A stretch of 10,607 bases of DNA, taken from contig DNAU01000180.1 of the NCBI GenBank assembly GCA_003491925.1, positions 1-10,607 of the forward strand, read 5' to 3'. Shown here one piece after another: positions 1 through 7,424 of this stretch. This DNA is from Chloroflexota bacterium (lineage in GTDB: Bacteria; Chloroflexota; Dormibacteria; Aeolococcales; Aeolococcaceae). The notes below the pieces were generated by a model, which made no database searches, was not told the origin of the DNA, and saw nothing but the letters and a program-made list of their open reading frames with translations. The number at the start of each line of letters is the position of its first letter. Positions within the stretch are counted from its first letter, which is position 1. The position numbers and the translations under genes are program-made.

Positions 1-438
1 GGCCTCGAGAACGTCGCGGTGAGCGGGGTGCGGATCAATGGCGAGGTCACCGCCGAGATCCTCACCACCATCTTCTACATCGGCTCGCCGCTCCATGACG
101 GGGCGGTCATCATCCGCGACACCCGGCTGGTCGCCGCCGGTTGCGTGCTCCCCCTGGCCGAGGCGCTGCCCGGCGTGGGCCGGATGGGCACGCGGCACCG
201 CGCCGCGCTGGGCCTCACCCTCCAGTCCGACGCGGTGATCCTGATCGTCAGCGAGGAGACCGGCTTCATCAGCCTCGCCTACGGCGGCAAGCTCTATCGC
301 GGCCTGGACCGCGCCAAGCTCCAGGAGATGCTCACCAACCTGGTGCTCCCGCCGGTGTCCCGCCGGCCCGGTGCCGCCATCCGGCCCCTGGTCAGGAGCG
401 GGGCGGCGCTGCGGGCGCTGGGCCGGCGGAGTCCCTGA
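1..438 (+). CDS. cdaA: Diadenylate cyclase CdaA, 3' part (5' end outside window)
   Basis: CdaA is the membrane-bound diadenylate cyclase that condenses two ATP into c-di-AMP. The reading frame is open from base 1, so the upstream membrane helices and the first part of the DAC domain lie outside the window; 145 residues are visible. Numbering from base 1, the DAC hallmarks are the DGA motif at residues 33-35 within PLHDGAVIIR and the RHR motif at 65-67 within MGTRHRAALG. The segment SEETGFISLAYGGKL follows the family pattern. A short basic, Arg/Pro-rich tail ends the protein. An internal GTG at 19 is not the start, because conserved DAC sequence precedes and surrounds it. The stop overlaps the ATG of cdaR (shared base 438), so the two are translationally coupled. 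Family assignment is firm; full length is unknown. Confidence 0.95.
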   Translation, partial: GLENVAVSGVRINGEVTAEILTTIFYIGSPLHDGAVIIRDTRLVAAGCVLPLAEALPGVGRMGTRHRAALGLTLQSDAVILIVSEETGFISLAYGGKLYRGLDRAKLQEMLTNLVLPPVSRRPGAAIRPLVRSGAALRALGRRSP

Positions 439-1442
439 TGCCCGGCTTCCTCACCCGCAACTGGCGTCTCAAGCTGCTCGCCGTGGTGCTGGCCATCGTG
501 TCCTGGGCCGGGGTGGTGCTCGCGACCAACCCGCCGGGGACCCGCTCGGTGTCGATCCCGGTGCCTCAGCCGCCGGCCCCGAACGTGAGCCTGCCGGCCG
601 GCTACCTGCTGACCGCGCCGATCCCCAACCTCACCGTCTACATCACCGGGACCGAGGAGCACCTCGATGCCTTCAGCAAGAGCAGCCTCCAGGTCACCGT
701 GGACTACAACGCGATCCGGGCGATCGGGAACCAGGTGCCCGCCACCGTCAGGCTGCCGGTGAAGATCACCAACTCGGACCCCAACATCGACCTCGACGAC
801 CCACCCGCCTCGGTGATGGCCGCGGTCGACACCTCGGGGAGCACCAGCGAGACGGTCGAGGTGGCGGTGAGCCACACCCCGCCACCCGGTTACGAGACCG
901 GCAGCTTGGTGGCCACCCCGAACACGGTCACCGCGACCGGGCCCGAGCACGAGCTGATCGGCATCCAGGTCAGGACCCAGCAGATCGACCTCTCCAACCA
1001 GCGTGCGAACTTCGACGGCACCGTGGCCCTCTACCCCTATGACGGGGCCGGCCGCCTGCTCTCCGACGTCAACGTCACCCCCGCCACCGTCAACGTGGCG
1101 ATCACCGTGGTCGGGGTGGACACCACCCGGACCGCCTCGGTGGTGCTCGGCCCGGTGATCGGGGCGCCCGCCGGAGACCAGGTCACGATGGACGGCTACA
1201 CCCCGGTGACGGTCACCCTCACGGGCTCGCAGGACCTCATCAACGGCGCCAACCTGGCCACGGTGACGACCGGCAGCATCGACATCGCCGGCCAGACCGG
1301 GACGGTCACCTACCACGTGACCATCCAGGCCCCCACCGGGATCACGGTCAGCCCCGACACCGTGGCGGTGACCATCACGGTCACGCCGCTCCCGACGCCC
1401 ACCCCGGCCCCCACCCCGGCTCCGACCCCCACCCCCACCTGA
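438..1442 (+). CDS. cdaR: CdaA regulatory protein CdaR (YbbR-domain protein)
   Basis: This protein has 334 residues. CdaR is a membrane-anchored extracytoplasmic protein that binds CdaA and modulates c-di-AMP synthesis. Residues 7-12 (RNWRLK) resemble the basic start typical of YbbR proteins. One membrane helix covers about 11-30. Three beta-rich YbbR-like repeats follow, at about 36-132, 137-226 and 231-317, each with the pattern of a PPGY/PAGY or GYTP turn, later strands of alternating valines and a closing VNV/VTI strand. B. subtilis CdaR has four repeats, so this is a shorter version. The last 15 residues are a Pro/Thr/Ala tail that probably extends towards or into the wall. The start at 438 overlaps the cdaA stop and places the helix at the N-terminus. 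The frame stays open upstream to 141, but that extension lies inside cdaA. Repeat borders are estimates. Confidence 0.93.
   Translation: MPGFLTRNWRLKLLAVVLAIVSWAGVVLATNPPGTRSVSIPVPQPPAPNVSLPAGYLLTAPIPNLTVYITGTEEHLDAFSKSSLQVTVDYNAIRAIGNQVPATVRLPVKITNSDPNIDLDDPPASVMAAVDTSGSTSETVEVAVSHTPPPGYETGSLVATPNTVTATGPEHELIGIQVRTQQIDLSNQRANFDGTVALYPYDGAGRLLSDVNVTPATVNVAITVVGVDTTRTASVVLGPVIGAPAGDQVTMDGYTPVTVTLTGSQDLINGANLATVTTGSIDIAGQTGTVTYHVTIQAPTGITVSPDTVAVTITVTPLPTPTPAPTPAPTPTPT
1395..1439 (+). repeat. Low-complexity Pro/Thr repeat at the 3' end of cdaR
   Basis: Fifteen codons alternate ACC/ACG with CCC/CCG and GCC/GCT, giving residues 320-334 as T-P dipeptides with interspersed A-P. It is a near-perfect hexamer repeat at DNA level, so its length may vary between strains by slippage. 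Pro/Thr-rich tails are common spacers on exported surface proteins. Confidence 0.8.
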
Positions 1443-1548
1443 GGCTCCAGCTGATGATGCGTAACCGCGGGCGGGCGGGGGACGTTGGACCCTGCGACGT
1501 GAGGAATCGGGTACGACGTCCGCGTCCGCACGCAGGGGCGTCCTCCTG

Positions 1549-3387
<1,839 letters not shown>

Positions 3388-3408
3388 GCTGCCGGTGATG
3401 AAGGCGCC

Positions 3409-4674
3409 GTGGTGAGACGGCTCGTCGTCGGCGTGGACGTCACCCCGGTCGAGCGTATCGCCGCGGCCATGGGCCGTCATCCGCGCTTCGCCGAGAAGAT
3501 CTTCACCGACACCGAGCGGCGCCGGGCCGGCTCCAGGCCCGAGCGTTTCGCCACCCGCTGGGCCGCCAAGGAGGCGGTCATGAAGCTGTACGGCGAGGCC
3601 GGTCTGCGCATCCCCCATTACCGGGCCATCGAGGTGGTCAACCGGCGCGGGGGCGCCCCCACCATCCGGGTGGACGGTACCGCCACCGAGATCGCGGTCA
3701 GCATGACCCACGATGCCGGGCTGGCGATCGCGGTGGTGGCGGCCTCCCTCGAGGGCCCGGGCGGCCCGCCGGCGCTCGCTCCCCCCGACGGCCTTCGCCT
3801 GCCTGCCCGCCCCGCCGGCGGTCACAAGGGGACCTTCGGTACGGTGGTGGTCGTCGCCGGCGCGGTGGGTACCGCGGGCGCCGCCCTCCTCTCCGCCCTG
3901 GGAGCCGCCCGTGCCGGGGCGGGACTGGTCCGGGTCTGTGTCCCGGCCGGTGTCTACCCCGTGGTCGCGGGCCGCTGCCTGGAGGTGATGGCCCATCCGG
4001 TCGGGGAGGCCGGGGCGGCCGGGCTCGACGCCACCGCGGTCGCCACCCTCCGCCAGGACCACCTCCCGGTCGCTACCTCTGTGGTCATCGGTCCCGGGCT
4101 GGGACGCGCCCGGACGACCGAGGCGGCGCTGCCGGAGCTGCTGCGAGGTCTCTCTGTCCCCGCCGTGGTGGACGCCGACGGGCTCAACATCGCCGCCGCC
4201 GCCGGGTTCGACTGGCGGTCCTGCCCCGCCCCGCTGGTGCTCACCCCGCACCCCGCGGAGATGGCGCGGCTGGCCGGGCTCACCACCAGGGAGGTACAGG
4301 CCGACCGCGCCGGCCTGGCCGCCCGGTTCGCCGCGGAGCGGGGCGTCACCCTGGTCCTCAAGGGGGCGGAGACGGTCGTCGCGGCCCCCGACGGCCGCCT
4401 CCACGTCGACCGGCATCGGACGGTGGCCCTGGCCACGGGTGGCACCGGCGACGTGCTGAGCGGCGTCTGCGGCGCCATGCTGGCGGCCGGGCTGGACCCC
4501 TTCGACGCCGCGGTGGCGGCGGTCACCGTGCACGCCGAGGCCGGGTGCCTGGTCGAGGCGGAGCGGGGCCGGGCGGGTGGCCTCGCCGGCGATGTGGTCG
4601 AGATGCTGCCCACCGCCCAGGAGCGGCTCCGGCGCGCCCTGGAGCGGCGTGGGGGGGAGCGCGGGCGCGCATGA
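3409..4674 (+). CDS. Fused holo-ACP synthase (AcpS) / ADP-dependent NAD(P)H-hydrate dehydratase (NnrD)
   Basis: This 421-residue protein has two enzyme domains. Residues 1-113 are AcpS, which transfers 4'-phosphopantetheine from CoA to acyl carrier protein. They show VVGVDVTPVERI with Mg-binding D10, FAEKIFT (27-33), RFATRWAAKEAVMK (46-59, with E55 and K59) and SMTH (98-101). A Pro/Gly-rich linker spans about 114-137. Residues 138-410 are NnrD, which dehydrates damaged NAD(P)HX at ADP cost. They show HKGTFGTVVVVAG (139-151), VIGPGLGR (226-233), DADGLN (255-260), TPHPAEMARL (279-288), KGAETVV (318-324) and TGGTGDVLSG (343-352, with catalytic D348). The NnrE epimerase domain often found in front of NnrD is missing. 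The start is GTG 3409, with AAGG six bases upstream; GTG 3412 is also possible. There is no stop or frame change between domains. It lies 21 bases after glmS and overlaps alr by ATGA. Confidence 0.93.
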   Translation: MVRRLVVGVDVTPVERIAAAMGRHPRFAEKIFTDTERRRAGSRPERFATRWAAKEAVMKLYGEAGLRIPHYRAIEVVNRRGGAPTIRVDGTATEIAVSMTHDAGLAIAVVAASLEGPGGPPALAPPDGLRLPARPAGGHKGTFGTVVVVAGAVGTAGAALLSALGAARAGAGLVRVCVPAGVYPVVAGRCLEVMAHPVGEAGAAGLDATAVATLRQDHLPVATSVVIGPGLGRARTTEAALPELLRGLSVPAVVDADGLNIAAAAGFDWRSCPAPLVLTPHPAEMARLAGLTTREVQADRAGLAARFAAERGVTLVLKGAETVVAAPDGRLHVDRHRTVALATGGTGDVLSGVCGAMLAAGLDPFDAAVAAVTVHAEAGCLVEAERGRAGGLAGDVVEMLPTAQERLRRALERRGGERGRA

Positions 4675-5828
4675 CCGGCGTCGCTCTCCCCGTCGCCGGC
4701 CGGCGCCGGGAGCTCAGCAGGTGGGCGGACGTCGACGCCGCTGCCATCCGCCACAACCTCGAGCTCATCCGGCGCGCGGTGGGGGAGAGGGTGGCGGTGA
4801 TGGCCATGGTCAAGGCGGCCGGCTACGGTCACGGGGCCGCGCTCTCCGCCGCCGCGGCCGTGGACGGCGGCGCCACCTGGCTCGGGGTCTCGTCGGCCGA
4901 GGAGGCACTCCAGCTCCGCGCCGAGGGCTTCTCCGTCCCCCTCCTCGTGGTCGGGGCCGCGCCACCGGCTCACCTCGACGCCCTGGTCGCCGCCGGGGTC
5001 CAGATCACCGTCTGGGATCCGGAGCAGGTGGCCGCCGCCGCGGCCGCCGCCGGCCATGGCCTCCCGGCGCGGATCCATCTCAAGATCGACAGCGGCATGG
5101 GCCGCCTCGGAGCTCCGCCGGAGGCGGTGCCCGCGCTGGCCCGCGCGGTCGAGCGAGCCGGTGCGAGGGTCGAACCGGTGGCCGCCTTCACCCATTTCGC
5201 CGACGCCGAGGACGATCCCGACTTCACCCTGAGGCAGGATCACGTCTTCGTCGACGCCGTCGACGGGCTGCGGCAGCGCTGGCCGGGGCTGCTCCTCCAC
5301 GCGGCCAACAGCGCGGCGGCGCTCGGCCTTCCCGAGACCCGCCACGACCTGGTCCGCTGCGGCATCGCCATCTACGGCTACGCCCCCAGCGGGCTCGCGG
5401 CGGCCGCCGAGCTCCGGCCGGCGATGAGCTTTCGCGCGCGGGTCACCCAGGTCAAGACCCGGCACCGTGGCCAGAGCGTCGGCTACGGTCGCACCTGGGT
5501 CGCCGAGCGGGACACCCGGGTCGCCGCCATCGCGGCCGGCTACGCCGACGGGGTGCAGCGGGCGCAGTCCAATCGCGGCTCCGTGCTGGTCGGCGGGCGC
5601 CGCTGCCCCATCATCGGCAGGATCAGCATGGATCAGCTCACCGCCGACGTCTCGCTGGTCGATGGGGTGAGGCCGGGGGACGAGGCCGTCCTCTTCGGTC
5701 GCCAGGGTGACGCCTGGCTCGGTGCCGACGAGGTCGCCGCCGCGGGCGGCACCATCAGCTACGAGGTGCTCTGCGCGTTGTCATCCCGGGTCCCGCGCCT
5801 GCGGGTCGAGGAGATCGGGGAGGACTGA
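4671..5828 (+). CDS. alr: Alanine racemase
   Basis: Alr is a PLP enzyme interconverting L- and D-alanine, giving D-Ala for peptidoglycan. Its 385 residues are normal for the family. The N-terminal barrel begins with WADVDAAAIRHNL (18-30) and the PLP lysine K48 in MVKAAGYGHG; the family usually has KANAYGHG. Further motifs are KIDSGMGRLG (138-147), THFADAED (174-181), NSAAAL (213-218) and the C-terminal domain motifs SVGYGRTW (269-276, with second catalytic base Y272), AGYADGVQR (289-297) and GRISMDQLTADV (316-327). The ATG at 4671 overlaps the preceding stop by ATGA, implying translational coupling. The frame is open upstream to 4545, but that lies within nnrD and has no family homology. This is the last plus-strand gene before a convergent neighbour 59 bases away; no clear intrinsic terminator is visible there. 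Confidence 0.96.
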   Translation: MTGVALPVAGRRRELSRWADVDAAAIRHNLELIRRAVGERVAVMAMVKAAGYGHGAALSAAAAVDGGATWLGVSSAEEALQLRAEGFSVPLLVVGAAPPAHLDALVAAGVQITVWDPEQVAAAAAAAGHGLPARIHLKIDSGMGRLGAPPEAVPALARAVERAGARVEPVAAFTHFADAEDDPDFTLRQDHVFVDAVDGLRQRWPGLLLHAANSAAALGLPETRHDLVRCGIAIYGYAPSGLAAAAELRPAMSFRARVTQVKTRHRGQSVGYGRTWVAERDTRVAAIAAGYADGVQRAQSNRGSVLVGGRRCPIIGRISMDQLTADVSLVDGVRPGDEAVLFGRQGDAWLGADEVAAAGGTISYEVLCALSSRVPRLRVEEIGED

Positions 5829-5887
5829 GGGCGGGCTGGGAGGAGGCTCCGCGCGGACCGGACGGCGCAACCGCCCGCCGGCGAGGC

Positions 5888-6964
5888 TCAGCTCGGACCG
5901 TATATGAAGCCCTGGAAGTAGCTGGCGTCGTCGGGGAGGACGCGGTAGTCGACCGTGTCCCAGGCGTCCCAGTTCATCTCGGAGATCTCGAAGTCGCCGG
6001 CCGGCACGACCGCCACCGAGCCGACCCCCACGTTGGGGCCCACCGCCTCGACGTAGGCGACGTGCCCGTAATAGGCGTTGGCGCCGCCCTGGCCCTGGTA
6101 CCAGACGGCGACGGCTCCCACCTCGGGCACCGAACCCTCCTCGTAGCCGAGTCGCGAGGCGTTGTAGTACCACGCATTGGCATTGCCCCCCCAGGGGATG
6201 CAGCGCCGGGTCGCCACGTACCAGGTGCAGTCACCGTACGCGAAGTCGTCGGAGCACGCTCCGCCGGGGATGGTGGAGCCGCCGAGCTGCATGTCGATCT
6301 CGTCGATCTCGGCCGCGAGGATCCGCGCCGGCCCGCTGAGCTGGGCGACGATCTGGTTGCGCTGGTAGACGATGGCCAGGAGCTGATTGGACTGGGCCGA
6401 GAGGTCGGACTCGAGGCTGGAGGCCTGGGCGAAGTCGGCCTGCACCTCGCTCTGCTTGGAGAGGAGGTCGGCCTGGTCGCGGGTGAGCGTGTCCTGCAGG
6501 CCGCGGATCTGGGTGGTGACGCTCGACGCCCCGGAGATGCTGTCCATCGCCGCGGTGAAGTCCTTGGCGCTGAGCACGGCGGTCATCACCGTGTTGCCCG
6601 AGACGCTCTCGTAGGTGGCGCGGGCGAGGGTGGAGAGCGCGCCGCGCGCGGCACTCTCCTGAGCCTTGTCGCTGCTGATGTCACCGTTCAGCGTGGAGAG
6701 CTCGGTGTTCAGCGCGGCGAGCTGGTCGCGCGACGCGTTGAGAGCCGTCGTAGCCTGGGTGAAGCTGGCCTCGGCGGTGGTGAGGGCGTTGGTGGCGGCG
6801 CTCTGCTGGCTGCTGATGGCCGCGAGCTGCTGCAGCAGTGCGGCTCGCTCCGCCTCGAGCTGGGCGGGGGTGTCAGCCCGGACCTGGCTCGGACCGATGG
6901 GTAGCCCGAGAACGACGACCGCGACGGCCAGGAAGGCAGGGATCAGCCTCCGGGTAGCCCGCAA
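5888..6964 (-). CDS. Secreted coiled-coil CHAP-domain peptidoglycan hydrolase (PcsB-like architecture)
   Basis: This 358-residue protein is predicted to be exported and to cut peptidoglycan peptide or cross-bridge bonds. A signal peptide covers 1-30: basic MRATRR, a hydrophobic stretch at 8-22, and likely cleavage after VRA at 30. A long helical region at about 33-230, rich in Ala, Gln, Leu and Ser with heptad spacing, includes VLSAKDFTAAMDSIS (130-144), resembling the hinge of PcsB/CwlO coiled coils. The C-terminal CHAP domain spans about 237-358. C246 in YGDCTWYVATRR is the nucleophile and H301 in YYGHVAYVE the base, with E306 a likely third residue. In PcsB this layout is activated by FtsEX at division; here that is inference. 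The start is TTG: GGGGAG lies six bases upstream and no ATG or GTG fits the signal peptide better. It is convergent with alr and has its own promoter region. Confidence 0.92.
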   Translation of the reverse strand: MRATRRLIPAFLAVAVVVLGLPIGPSQVRADTPAQLEAERAALLQQLAAISSQQSAATNALTTAEASFTQATTALNASRDQLAALNTELSTLNGDISSDKAQESAARGALSTLARATYESVSGNTVMTAVLSAKDFTAAMDSISGASSVTTQIRGLQDTLTRDQADLLSKQSEVQADFAQASSLESDLSAQSNQLLAIVYQRNQIVAQLSGPARILAAEIDEIDMQLGGSTIPGGACSDDFAYGDCTWYVATRRCIPWGGNANAWYYNASRLGYEEGSVPEVGAVAVWYQGQGGANAYYGHVAYVEAVGPNVGVGSVAVVPAGDFEISEMNWDAWDTVDYRVLPDDASYFQGFIYGPS

Positions 6965-7001
6965 TCCGATCTCCCCTATGGTCTCCCCGGGCCGGCGACC
7001 C

Positions 7002-7040
7002 CCTCCCGGAGCCAGGTCGCACGACCAAACTTGCGGGAGG
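7002..7040 (-). repeat. Nested inverted repeats in the leader of the CHAP gene
   Basis: The arms CCTCCCG (7002-7008) and CGGGAGG (7034-7040) are perfectly complementary over 7 bp. They enclose a second perfect inverted repeat, GGTCG-CA-CGACC (7015-7026). The outer right arm touches the proposed -10 box, so a transcript starting near 7033 would carry only the inner hairpin. The outer repeat may therefore act as DNA, as an operator, rather than RNA. The role is unknown. Confidence 0.4.
7013..7023 (+). repeat. 11-bp direct repeat CAGGTCGCACG, copy 1
   Basis: The same 11 bases recur exactly at 7152-7162, 139 bases away. Copy 1 overlaps the inner hairpin of the CHAP-gene leader. Repeated protein sites or a small duplication could explain it; chance cannot be excluded in such GC-rich sequence. 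Confidence 0.45.
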
Positions 7041-7067
7041 TTATCCGGCGGAGACGCGTCCGGTCAA
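7040..7067 (-). promoter_or_regulatory. Likely sigma-70-type promoter of the CHAP gene
   Basis: Read on the minus strand, TTGACC (7067-7062) is followed by a 16-base spacer and GATAAC (7045-7040). This gives 5/6 matches to the -35 consensus and a reasonable -10 box, notable in such GC-rich DNA. Transcription would start near 7033, leaving a leader of roughly 70 bases before the TTG start. The hexamers are read directly; activity is inferred. Confidence 0.5.
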
Positions 7068-7074
7068 GCTGACG

Positions 7075-7091
7075 TGATAGCCTCGCTATCA
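7075..7091. promoter_or_regulatory. Inverted repeat TGATAG-N5-CTATCA upstream of the CHAP promoter
   Basis: A perfect 6-bp inverted repeat with a 5-base spacer (CCTCG) sits 7 bases upstream of the proposed -35 box. It is AT-richer than its surroundings. Size, symmetry and position suit a dimeric regulator binding just upstream of RNA polymerase. No regulator gene is in the window, so the protein is unknown. Confidence 0.42.
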
Positions 7092-7151
7092 TGAAAAGCG
7101 ATATCTCGATCTCAGATGGGCCATCCTTGGCCGTTTGGGACAGGTGGCGCG

Positions 7152-7162
7152 CAGGTCGCACG
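7152..7162 (+). repeat. 11-bp direct repeat CAGGTCGCACG, copy 2
   Basis: This is an exact copy of the element at 7013-7023. It lies in the unexplained GC-rich stretch before the proposed bridge RNA, possibly outside the IS element if the element's left end is near 7200. Confidence 0.45.
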
Positions 7163-7218
7163 TCCCGCCGGCGGCTCGGGGAAGAGCCCGCCCGTCTGAC
7201 CGCTACCCGCCCCCATTA

Positions 7219-7395
7219 GAGTCCGGCTGAGTGTCCAGACTCCACAGGGTCCAGCAGGTTGGCTCATAGAGTTGGTGCCCGCCCCGGCGTGGCTTCCATG
7301 GGAATCGCCGCCTGCTGGACACGCTGGACCGGCCGACGTGGCTTGATAGGAGCGTGGCACCGCCCCAACTCAGTGATGCCCGCCGACCGGTCCTC
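7219..7395 (+). ncRNA. Candidate IS110 bridge RNA
   Basis: The segment folds by eye into three parts, in the order known for the IS621 bridge RNA. (1) A 5' hairpin: GAGTC (7219-7223) with GACTC (7238-7242), or the alternative GAGT (7229-7232) with ACTC (7239-7242). (2) A 10-bp perfect stem: GTCCAGCAGG (7249-7258) with CCTGCTGGAC (7311-7320), enclosing a 52-base loop that carries GGCG/CGCC and TTCC/GGAA sub-stems; this would be the target-binding loop. (3) A 7-bp perfect stem: GGACCGG (7326-7332) with CCGGTCC (7387-7393), enclosing 54 bases with a GGCA/TGCC sub-stem; this would be the donor-binding loop. The length of about 175 is close to the 177 nt of IS621. Guide-like matches to the right junction support it. 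The exact 5' end and expression are unknown. Confidence 0.65.
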
Positions 7396-7424
7396 GTGCC
7401 AACCCCTGTGGAGGTGACGAGGAG

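Larger units (their letters stand above)
6965..7424. other. 460-base non-coding region between the CHAP gene and the IS110 transposase
   Basis: No convincing gene lies here on either strand. From left to right it holds the leader and promoter of the minus-strand CHAP gene (about 6965-7091), a GC-rich stretch of unknown role (7092-7218) and the structured region proposed as a bridge RNA (7219-7395). The unknown stretch contains a palindrome CCGCCGGCGG (7165-7174) and an overlapping hairpin pairing GCGGCTC (7171-7177) with GAGCCCGC (7184-7191, one bulged C). No T-run follows, so it is not a clear terminator. The left end of the IS element must lie somewhere here. Confidence 0.7.

Noticed and set aside
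141..437. Upstream in-frame extension of cdaR
   Set aside because: It lies inside cdaA, gives Arg/Pro/Gly-rich nonsense, and would bury the N-terminal membrane helix; ATG 438 with the stop/start overlap is better.
1443..1548. Possible promoter or glmS ribozyme before glmS: TTGGAC at 1485-1490, three GACGT copies at 1481, 1496 and 1515, and a GCGT-CCGC-ACGC hairpin
   Set aside because: No matching -10 box at proper spacing. The gap is too short for, and lacks the core of, the glmS ribozyme. The GACGT copies are irregularly spaced.
5829..5880. Inverted repeat GGCGGGC (5830-5836) / GCCCGCC (5873-5879) between the convergent alr and CHAP genes as a terminator
   Set aside because: The 36-base loop is long, there is no T-run on either strand, and such GC-rich arms are expected by chance here.
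6965..7040. c-di-AMP (ydaO-type) riboswitch in the leader of the CHAP gene, suggested by the nearby cdaA
   Set aside because: The leader is only about 70 bases and none of the conserved ydaO core segments is visible.
7165..7191. Hairpin GCGGCTC/GAGCCCGC and palindrome CCGCCGGCGG as a terminator
   Set aside because: Two mutually exclusive structures without a following U tract; there is no gene immediately upstream on the plus strand for it to end.
6976..7360. Short minus-strand open frames of 61 and 82 codons in the intergenic region
   Set aside because: They overlap promoter and bridge-RNA structures, show no domain or hydrophobic pattern, and have composition expected of chance frames.
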